Source of the DNA: Acinetobacter sp. ANC 3929
GTDB taxonomy: Bacteria; Pseudomonadota; Gammaproteobacteria; Pseudomonadales; Moraxellaceae
Direction: 5' to 3'
DNA length: 64,000 nt
Assembly (NCBI RefSeq): GCF_000369405.1
Contig: NZ_KB849998.1
Coordinates: 374,548 to 438,547, forward strand
Shown here: positions 57,333 to 64,000 of the stretch, one piece after another
Layout of the letters: each line of letters starts with the position of its first letter
Position numbering within the stretch: the stretch's first letter is position 1
Translations under genes and position numbers: made by a program
Notes under the pieces: generated by a model
What the model was told of the DNA's origin: nothing
The model's database searches: none
What the model saw: only the letters and a program-made list of their open reading frames with translations

Positions 57333-57796
57333 GGGCAAGCTCCCTCTTTTATAATTGTGTCTCCAATCACTCCAACTCGAACACAATAAAAAAGATTTTG
57401 GCGTTGCAAGATAAAATCTTTTTGTGCCGCAAGGCTGCCATTTCTTCTAAAATTGAGATTGGTTGATGAAGCATTGGTGCTTGTTACCCCATTTTCTAAT
57501 CGTGCAATAAAAATTCGCTGTGTTTCTTCTTTTGGAATGGCTACGGCTGCTGCACAATCGGCGTCAGATAGAGATGCCAAGCAAAGACCTGTAGTTTGAC
57601 GCAATAAAACAGCTTGGCTTCTCGCTTCAGAAATTTTCATGACAAGTTCACGTGCAGAGGACTCTAGCTTTTGACGGCTGTACATCGTTGCAAATGAAGG
57701 CGCTGCCATTAAGGCAATGATTGCCACAACTGCAATCGTTACAATAAGCTCAACCAACGTAAATCCTGAGCTAGGAAACCGCCGAGTATTACTCAC
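57329..57796 (-). CDS. FimT/FimU-like (GspH-type) minor pilin (cluster B)
   Basis: A 155-residue pre-pilin with SSG-FTLVELIVTIAVVAIIALMAAPSF and a GspH-type C-terminal half (RSQAVLLRQTTGLCLASLSDADC; NFRRNGSLA). The GTG at 57796 gives an 11-residue leader, with AGGG five bases upstream. The same frame is open upstream to 57961, and an ATG at 57919 has an even better GGAGG site five bases before it, which would yield a leader of about 52 residues. I prefer the GTG on family length. First gene of cluster B. Confidence 0.8.
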   Translation of the reverse strand: MSNTRRFPSSGFTLVELIVTIAVVAIIALMAAPSFATMYSRQKLESSARELVMKISEARSQAVLLRQTTGLCLASLSDADCAAAVAIPKEETQRIFIARLENGVTSTNASSTNLNFRRNGSLAAQKDFILQRQNLFYCVRVGVIGDTIIKEGACP

Positions 57797-58234
57797 GCCT
57801 ACCCTAAGACAAGTAGCTATGCTTCGAGTATAAAGATAAGCAAAGCAACGCTTTTTCCTAAGAAGTAAAACTTCGCAAGAATAAGGAGCGCTTGGCTCTG
57901 AAAAGTGTGCTTGTTGCATATAGTCCTCCATATGCACAAATCTTTTTGTTTTAACGAGCATCTCAATTATTTTAATAAATTTTGATTCTACAAATTATTT
58001 TCACTTTACCTTTTCAGGTCTCTCATTCTTAAGTCTGTAAAATCAAATCGTTATATCAATGAAATGAACGCTATTTTCGTGATTGTTTTCATGTTTAATA
58101 CCAATTTCCGTCTAAAATACACTTAAATCCACCTTTAAGAGATAAAAGGTAGGTAACAGCAGACAAATGATAAATAAGTCACATTCATTAATTATTATTG
58201 TTAAATATGTTAAATAATACATATGGATAAGCAT
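57797..58234. other. upstream region of cluster B
   Basis: Contains the in-frame upstream extension of the FimT/FimU gene (57797-57961) with a GGAGG-ATG and a GAAGT/ACTTC hairpin. Beyond it is AT-rich DNA that should carry the cluster B promoter. No other ORF seen. Confidence 0.5.
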
Positions 58235-58266
58235 AAAAAAAGCAAACATTCAGAATGTTTGCTTTT
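58235..58266 (-). terminator. terminator of cluster A
   Basis: On the minus strand AAAAAGCAAACATT pairs with AATGTTTGCTTTTTT. It lies just after the last pilin gene of cluster A. Confidence 0.9.
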
Positions 58267-58293
58267 TAAAGTGTTCATAATGGTGTTAAAGCG

Positions 58294-58755
58294 TTAGCGA
58301 CCATCCCAGTTTGAAGTTGCAGAAGGGATACAAGCTGTACCACTATTTTTATCGCTTCCTTTGGTCCAGCAACGCTCTCCTCTAAAATTTAAAACAATAT
58401 GCCCATCACCTGTTTGTGCTCCTGCTGGGGTCGCTGTTAACGTCCAAGTTCCTGCTGTGACATTTGACAATGCCAAATTATATAAAGTATCTGTCCCAGA
58501 TTGAGGAAACTTACCACTATGTCCCACATTAATAAGTGCTATAGGCGTACCATCTGTTTTTAGAAAAGTAAAATTAGCGATTTTATAATGCTGCAATCGC
58601 CCCGCGAGTTCGATCATGTCCGCCTGCGCATCTATTCGCTTCGTTCTACGAACGTACTCTTGGTATGATGGATATGCAATTGAAGCAAGAATTCCAATAA
58701 TGACCACAACAATCATGAGTTCAATAATTGTAAAACCCTGTATTTTTCTTACCAT
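58294..58755 (-). CDS. pilE: PilE-type minor pilin (cluster A)
   Basis: A 153-residue pre-pilin: [44 protein letters not shown]. The [17 protein letters not shown] segment is the PilE signature. C-terminal cysteines lie in RCWTKGS and TACIPS. It starts inside the stop of the preceding pilin gene (ATGGTAA overlap). Last gene of cluster A, followed by a terminator. Confidence 0.9.
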   Translation of the reverse strand: MVRKIQGFTIIELMIVVVIIGILASIAYPSYQEYVRRTKRIDAQADMIELAGRLQHYKIANFTFLKTDGTPIALINVGHSGKFPQSGTDTLYNLALSNVTAGTWTLTATPAGAQTGDGHIVLNFRGERCWTKGSDKNSGTACIPSATSNWDGR

Positions 58756-59255
58756 TCTTCACGCCCCACGCCACACGTCGCGTTCCCTATATTTGTAGCT
58801 GTAATATTGGCTTTAGTCTTATTTTTACAACGCAAACCTGAACTCGTCATAAGAAAACTATAGTTTTTCGTATCCATCGGATCAGCAGCTTTCCATATTG
58901 CCAACATCATCCAACTTTGCCCTACAGCATTTGCAGCTGTTAAAGGAATATTAGCACCAGAGCCATCACTAATCTGAATTGTATACTGTATCGCTGAGCC
59001 TGTAACACCTGCGGGCAACACAATAGGGCTAGGTACCGTTTGAAAACCTAAATAATTAAAATTACGTGTTTTACTTCGTTCCAACTCAGTAGCGGTAAGT
59101 TGCATGACTTGCTGTGCCTGAGCTGCAATCGCTCTATAGGCATACGCTTGATAACTTGCTATCGCTATCGCTGTCGCAATTGCAACAAGTACAACAACCA
59201 CCATTAACTCAATCAAGGTAAAACCTCGAGAAGAAATGAAACTTTTATTCAACAT
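58749..59255 (-). CDS. type IV pilin-like protein (cluster A)
   Basis: A 168-residue pre-pilin: [38 protein letters not shown]. It is a paralogue of the pilin at 49985-50566: both contain R-x-F-N/S-Y, Q-x-W-(F/M) and NYS-L-x-T-S-(A/S)-GL-(K/R)-CK-x-K-(T)-x-ANITA near the end. The gene starts nine bases after pilY1 of cluster A. Probable minor pilin. Confidence 0.88.
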   Translation of the reverse strand: MLNKSFISSRGFTLIELMVVVVLVAIATAIAIASYQAYAYRAIAAQAQQVMQLTATELERSKTRNFNYLGFQTVPSPIVLPAGVTGSAIQYTIQISDGSGANIPLTAANAVGQSWMMLAIWKAADPMDTKNYSFLMTSSGLRCKNKTKANITATNIGNATCGVGREEW

Positions 59256-59264
59256 GATTCATTC

Positions 59265-62200
59265 CTACCTTGAACGTTCATACCAGCGTTGTGGTACTAA
59301 GCAAATTTTACTACTTCCCGCAGAAATAATGCCACCGATACTGGTTGCCCCACGATTTCCTGTAGACAGACAATAATTTTTATTGTTGGTTCCATCTCCT
59401 GATGAAGGTGGTGGATTCGGAGTATCAGTACATTTTTGTGTTGTTGGATCGCATTTTTGTTCATCGTCGACAATGGCTGTATATTGAATGCCCGCACCTA
59501 ATGAACAGCCATCTCCTGTACTACAAGGGATAGGAGGGTCACCAATTGTCTTATTACATTGTCCGTAAGGCATACAGAACTGATTTAAAAAGCTTTCTCC
59601 TTTTACACCAGCACCACAATCACCTGATAGGCCTGGTTTACTGCTATCAAATGTTGATACAAATAAACGATTATTTAATGCAATTGGCGTAGCAAAAATC
59701 TTCGCACTCTGTAACTTATTGGATTGGAATCGATAGAACCATCCCTTTTGGCTATAAGGGGCAACCAAGGTTGTATTATCATTTCGATTAGTTGCTTTCA
59801 CTTCTCCAAGACTGCCATTTGCTAAGTCAGTAGGTGTTACTGTGGTGGTTACATAGCTATAACTAGAGCTATATAAATTCCGAGCGGCTACATCTTTATC
59901 ATATATATTATAAACCGAATCATAATCATAGCCTGAAGTGCCCACGGTATAATCTTTTAAAGGAACACTACGATTACCGCTACCAATTGAAATTACCGCA
60001 AAAGTATTTCCAGCATAATCATAAACTGAAAATGCTGGCATTTCATAAAAACGCGGACTTGTGCCGATAGAGCCAGAAGCTTTATGTAAATTCAACAATA
60101 GTCTTGGTGCTTTTGCAAAAGTTGCAGTTGATGTTGCACTATTATCTAAATCGATACGGAATAATTGTCCACCTAAGTCACCAAAATATAAATGATCAGT
60201 TAAACCATCGCCATCTCGATCTTCAGCACGAATCTGGCTCACCACACTATATTTAAGGTCATCTGCTTTAAGACCGATTACCCCTGTGGTTGTATTGGTC
60301 GCATTGGCACTTGACCACCAAAGCAAATCACCGTTGTCAGCATCAAACATATAAACACCACCACCTTTTTTGTTGGTTTGCTCATATGTATCACTTTCAT
60401 ATCCACCACTATTTGCTTTACCATCGGTGCCACCAGCATCGTAACCACCACCAACAAACATCACCCGTTTACGCGAGCTTCCCCATTTAACCCATGCAAT
60501 GGTTGGTTTTGACCAACTCTCGCCCATATACTGCAATTCACTAAATGATTTGCTACCGCCATTGCTAAAGACACTTTGATCATCAGGAGAAATTTGAAAT
60601 AACAGTTTCGGACTGTCTATATTTTGAAGATCCAAAGCATAGTAACTACGCCCCCCCATACGTAAACCACCATATGCAATTTGTTTGCCCTTCTGTGAAT
60701 TACGTCCAGTACCTACCGTTAAATTTCCAGAACTATCTGCCACATACTCTGTATATGTTACCCACGCACCATCTATCCCATAATAGAGGTTCGACATCCC
60801 CATCGTCGTCGTATCATATTTCTGGAAAGCCTTAGGCTGCCTATCGATCATTTCATTTGGTACAAATGCAAATTTTTCTTGCCCTGTTTTAGCATCGACG
60901 ATATGCAATAAGCCCTGAGTCGTACCAAATAACACATAATCTTCTCGGTTAGATGAGCTTAAAGTGCCATTACTATAATTTATTGTCCCTTTATTGGTGA
61001 TTAATAAGGGTGATGAATGCATAACAGCACCAATTTGACGAAGCTCTGGTGACGCGCTTAATGATGCTGTTGTAATCGCATTTGGATTCGTTGGATCAAC
61101 CCCATAGCCCAAAAGTAGCATTAAATAACCACGGTTAGGATCATTCTGATATGTCGTATCAGTTAAGTCTGCGCTGGTTACGCGACGCAACGTTGAGCTA
61201 CTTCCAAAAACTGTAGAAGTCCCTGTTCCAGTGCCTAAGCGATTGGTCAATAATTTTCTGTTTTCTGTTGTAGCACCCGTATCCATTTTTAATTTGAGCT
61301 GCGACCATGCACCACCCTTTAACGCAAACAGGTTACTCCCCAAAGTACCCTCATCTGCAGCTTTAATCGCAGCATCAGTACTCACAGCCGTTGACCATAG
61401 ATCGTAATTATTCACGATACGACCGTTACTATCTAATATTTTATTTCCACTTTTATCCTTAAGAACACCAGCAACCACATTATACTTCTTCAAATTACCG
61501 GCCCACAGCTGATAGGATTTATCAGGGGTAGGCTGGAATTGAGGGAAATATGCTTCTTTCTGCAAAACAGATGGATTCAAACTATCTTTTGGAACGGTAG
61601 GTGAGCCTGTCGTTACAGCTGGAATTGTAGTTCCTAGATTACCCAAAAAAGCATTTACACTATCAACAATATCTTGGGAACTATTTCCTCTATACCAGCC
61701 ACCTTCGCCAATAATTCCCCAATATGCTGCATTTTTCTGATCTGTATCGATCGTACCTAGTGCATCTATATTCTGCTGCTGGGTTTTATTTTTATCATAA
61801 GAAGGCATATCGGAAAAAAGATTACCAAAGCCAACCACAGCCGTTTTAAATTTCAAATTCGCTGGATTTTTTGCTGGATCCAGAAGATTCTGAACGAACT
61901 GATGCATACACCCCCAACCAGAATCTGTATCGGTACAACTGAATGTTGAACTCTTTGATGCCAATGATGCTTGCATCATCGCTTGAGCATTACCATTACT
62001 ATTCGGTGCACCATCCGTTAATACATAAATCCCCTGTCCACTACATTTTTTCACATCATCTGTCTGTTGCAATGAGCTTGGCATTTGATACAACGTTTTA
62101 GCTGAATTTTTTGCATCGTCATACGAGTATGCAAAACCACTTGCCGTCGAGTTTGCGATATTATTTTTATAAAAATAGTAATAGCCTGATGACGTTGTAT

Positions 62201-63188
62201 ATGTGTCATATGCTGGTAGGCCATTGGTATAACTTGAGGAATAAGAGTCACAGCCACCCGTCACTGTTGGAGCAGTACAACTATAAAATCTATAAGGATT
62301 CGTATAAGTCGTGGGTGCTCGCCCGATAATTCCTCTCTCTGTTCCACCCGTTGTGGTTCCAAACAAGTAAGCTGAAGCTTCAGCGTAGGCATTTGCAGTA
62401 GGCGTACCGCCTCGTGCACCGAGTTTAGCAACCTCATTTAAAAGGATCTGCCGTTGGGTTACACCATTCACAACTGTACTCAGTTTTCTAGCAGGAATTC
62501 GCACTTGACCAGTTAAGTTATCAGCTGTTAAGGGCTGACCACTTGAATCAAAACTTGTAGGCCGTGAAAAGGTACTTAAGCCAATCACTTTGTCATCACC
62601 CAATCTGACAATACCTTTTGAGGTATTGCCATACAGGAGATCAAACATACCATCTTTCAAACGTGTAATACGATCATAATAAGGACGTGTCATACCTACA
62701 TAATAATAGGTATAAGTTCCAGATCCATCGGTATAGCTAGGTAAGTCACTTGGTACTGTTGTAGATGCTCCCCCCCATGTACACGCAGAACTGGTCTCAG
62801 CCTCATTGGTACATTTTTGATAATAAGTCCGTCTACTTTGTACGTAGCTTCTATATTTATAGGTCTTGGTCTCAATAGCATTACAATAATATCTTTGATA
62901 GATCGGCGAGCCGTTTGTAGATGCAACAGAGCCCGAACTATCAATTGTTATATTTGATGGAACATCACATGCATCTCTATTTCCCGAAAGTTGTGGCGCC
63001 CCCATACTCCCTGAAATATCGAGCATGAACATGAGAGTAATTTCACCGGACTTGGCTTCTTGGTAGATATCAATGTCACTGGCTTGGGCAACACTATTTG
63101 CGATTATAGTTGTACAAAATGCAGTCATGCTTACGGTAAGCAACTGTTGACGATATGATGCAAAAGTATTTTTCATATTCATTTTCAT
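59265..63188 (-). CDS. pilY1: PilY1-like pilus tip adhesin/assembly protein (cluster A)
   Basis: A 1307-residue exported protein with a signal ending near ...SVAQAS-D. LMFMLDISGSMGAPQ near residue 55 is a complete DxSxS site, so a vWA-like domain is expected, and a second part of it reads GIYVLTDGAPNSNGNAQ. The C-terminal propeller shares [48 protein letters not shown] and calcium-binding [18 protein letters not shown] (residues about 988-1005) with the other copy. The N-terminal half, rich in Tyr, Thr, Ser and Cys, is unrelated in detail. It follows pilX by 14 bases. Confidence 0.93.
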   Translation of the reverse strand: MKMNMKNTFASYRQQLLTVSMTAFCTTIIANSVAQASDIDIYQEAKSGEITLMFMLDISGSMGAPQLSGNRDACDVPSNITIDSSGSVASTNGSPIYQRYYCNAIETKTYKYRSYVQSRRTYYQKCTNEAETSSACTWGGASTTVPSDLPSYTDGSGTYTYYYVGMTRPYYDRITRLKDGMFDLLYGNTSKGIVRLGDDKVIGLSTFSRPTSFDSSGQPLTADNLTGQVRIPARKLSTVVNGVTQRQILLNEVAKLGARGGTPTANAYAEASAYLFGTTTGGTERGIIGRAPTTYTNPYRFYSCTAPTVTGGCDSYSSSYTNGLPAYDTYTTSSGYYYFYKNNIANSTASGFAYSYDDAKNSAKTLYQMPSSLQQTDDVKKCSGQGIYVLTDGAPNSNGNAQAMMQASLASKSSTFSCTDTDSGWGCMHQFVQNLLDPAKNPANLKFKTAVVGFGNLFSDMPSYDKNKTQQQNIDALGTIDTDQKNAAYWGIIGEGGWYRGNSSQDIVDSVNAFLGNLGTTIPAVTTGSPTVPKDSLNPSVLQKEAYFPQFQPTPDKSYQLWAGNLKKYNVVAGVLKDKSGNKILDSNGRIVNNYDLWSTAVSTDAAIKAADEGTLGSNLFALKGGAWSQLKLKMDTGATTENRKLLTNRLGTGTGTSTVFGSSSTLRRVTSADLTDTTYQNDPNRGYLMLLLGYGVDPTNPNAITTASLSASPELRQIGAVMHSSPLLITNKGTINYSNGTLSSSNREDYVLFGTTQGLLHIVDAKTGQEKFAFVPNEMIDRQPKAFQKYDTTTMGMSNLYYGIDGAWVTYTEYVADSSGNLTVGTGRNSQKGKQIAYGGLRMGGRSYYALDLQNIDSPKLLFQISPDDQSVFSNGGSKSFSELQYMGESWSKPTIAWVKWGSSRKRVMFVGGGYDAGGTDGKANSGGYESDTYEQTNKKGGGVYMFDADNGDLLWWSSANATNTTTGVIGLKADDLKYSVVSQIRAEDRDGDGLTDHLYFGDLGGQLFRIDLDNSATSTATFAKAPRLLLNLHKASGSIGTSPRFYEMPAFSVYDYAGNTFAVISIGSGNRSVPLKDYTVGTSGYDYDSVYNIYDKDVAARNLYSSSYSYVTTTVTPTDLANGSLGEVKATNRNDNTTLVAPYSQKGWFYRFQSNKLQSAKIFATPIALNNRLFVSTFDSSKPGLSGDCGAGVKGESFLNQFCMPYGQCNKTIGDPPIPCSTGDGCSLGAGIQYTAIVDDEQKCDPTTQKCTDTPNPPPSSGDGTNNKNYCLSTGNRGATSIGGIISAGSSKICLVPQRWYERSR

Positions 63189-63202
63189 CGCATTTACCCC
63201 AA

Positions 63203-63988
63203 TTATGAAAAGTTTTGAGTAATCGTGTATTCACTGATCTGTGTAGTGAATGGAACATTTAAACTGGTTAAGCATTCCGTCACCGTTTTTAGTGGATTAT
63301 CTTTATCTGGTGTTGTACTAGGTATAGTAGGTACAGTGGTGTCACTCGGAATTGAGAGTTCACTCATATGTTTTTGTAAACAGTTATCGAGATCTGCTGT
63401 GCTAACACTAGTTACTGTTGGCATGAGAGATACTGCAAAAATCCTGACTCTTTTTGCTTCTTCAATTTGCCCTTGTTTTGTGTCTGTGCCGCGTTGGCGG
63501 TCATAAAAAGGATCTTGATTCTGATTTGTTGAAAACTTCACAGCAACCTGTGTCATAACCGCTCTTCGTCCACTGGTAAACCAGTTCCCAGACGCGGCAG
63601 ACGTACTGCAATAGCCATCTGTTCCTAGCATATTATTCGTTGGTTGGGTCTTTGCCGACTCCCATTGCATTAAACTGGCGCGGCTAATATCAAAAAACTT
63701 AGTTTGATCCCCTCTAAAACAGAAAACTAGTTCCTTGTTCTTATCATTAGGACCACTAATATAGCCGAACATTCCACTAACACTGAGGCTTTGAATTAAA
63801 TTATCGCGATTTTCAACATTAAAAAATACTGCATCAGAGTTTTGCATGACCAATTGTGAAACCTGACTATTTGTCGCAATACTTAAACCTACCAGACTTT
63901 GCCGAATCGCGACTGTACCAATAACTGTAATCGCCACTAAAAAAATTAATACCACAATCAAAGTGGCACCCGATTGATGATGTCTCAT
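63203..63988 (-). CDS. pilX: PilX-like minor pilin (cluster A)
   Basis: A 261-residue class III pilin-like protein: MRHHQSGATLIVVLIFLVAITVIGTVAIRQSLVGLSIATN. It matches the cluster B PilX in the N-helix and in ELVFCF and the region around GRRAVMTQVAVKF. It has a Pro/Thr-rich loop (PTIPSTTPDKDNP) near the C-terminus not found in the other. GGAG lies before the ATG, which appears to overlap an upstream stop as ATGA. Confidence 0.85.
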   Translation of the reverse strand: MRHHQSGATLIVVLIFLVAITVIGTVAIRQSLVGLSIATNSQVSQLVMQNSDAVFFNVENRDNLIQSLSVSGMFGYISGPNDKNKELVFCFRGDQTKFFDISRASLMQWESAKTQPTNNMLGTDGYCSTSAASGNWFTSGRRAVMTQVAVKFSTNQNQDPFYDRQRGTDTKQGQIEEAKRVRIFAVSLMPTVTSVSTADLDNCLQKHMSELSIPSDTTVPTIPSTTPDKDNPLKTVTECLTSLNVPFTTQISEYTITQNFS

Positions 63989-64000
63989 GCGCCACGCTCC
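63985..64000 (-). CDS. possible last codons of a pilW gene (runs off the window)
   Basis: The last 16 bases read, on the minus strand, E-R-G-A-stop, with the TGA overlapping the pilX ATG. Cluster B has the same ATGA overlap between pilW and pilX. Assignment rests only on this analogy. Confidence 0.3.

Overview
The window reads as AT-rich chromosomal DNA of a gammaproteobacterium of the genus Acinetobacter. The evidence is protein resemblance and gene order: a CraA/MdfA-type efflux pump, serA divergent from a D-2-hydroxyglutarate dehydrogenase, the rpsP-rimM-trmD-rplS operon beside truB and a type IV pilus minor-pilin locus, many small lipoproteins, and mdaB-ygiN. I cannot name the species. 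I see no rRNA, tRNA, CRISPR array, insertion sequence or prophage.

Layout. 1-9 kb: the 5' part of dxs, then ribA, hemF, a histidine phosphatase, aroE, a large unknown lipoprotein and an acyl-CoA dehydrogenase. 9-18 kb: small envelope proteins, an HPP-CBS membrane protein, an LprI-like protein, a two-gene radical-SAM DNA-repair pair, then glyQ-glyS and a LEA-like secreted protein. 18.3-24.5 kb: an accessory segment built by tandem duplication. Each copy holds a secreted subtilisin-like peptidase and a small membrane-anchored protein; the flanking secreted-protein gene survives whole in copy 1 and only as a 3' stub in copy 2. 24.5-40 kb: an alpha/beta hydrolase, two methyltransferases, lipoproteins, an endonuclease-like protein, an orphan ParA ATPase, an AI-2E-family permease, sodC, yccS, craA, a DUF4349 lipoprotein, mdaB-ygiN, a frameshifted nucleotidyltransferase and a DUF3592 protein. 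40-50 kb: D-2-hydroxyglutarate dehydrogenase and serA, two RhtA-like exporters around a GNAT-like protein, a TSUP permease, truB, and the rplS-trmD-rimM-rpsP operon. 50-64 kb: two related type IV pilus minor-pilin/PilY1 clusters in tandem, all on the minus strand. The first transcribed cluster (pilX, pilY1 and two pilins) runs in from beyond the window edge. The second (fimT/fimU, pilV, pilW, pilX, pilY1, pilin) is complete.

How the genes work together. SerA and the divergent FAD dehydrogenase are a known metabolic pair: SerA makes D-2-hydroxyglutarate as a by-product and the dehydrogenase returns it to 2-oxoglutarate. The ribosomal operon couples S16 and L19 to RimM and TrmD. The pilin clusters would supply two alternative tip complexes for one pilus machine; this is inference. 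The least explained part is the peptidase/small-protein cassette. Its two peptidases keep almost identical propeptide regions but clearly different catalytic domains, which suggests local gene conversion with divergence of specificity.
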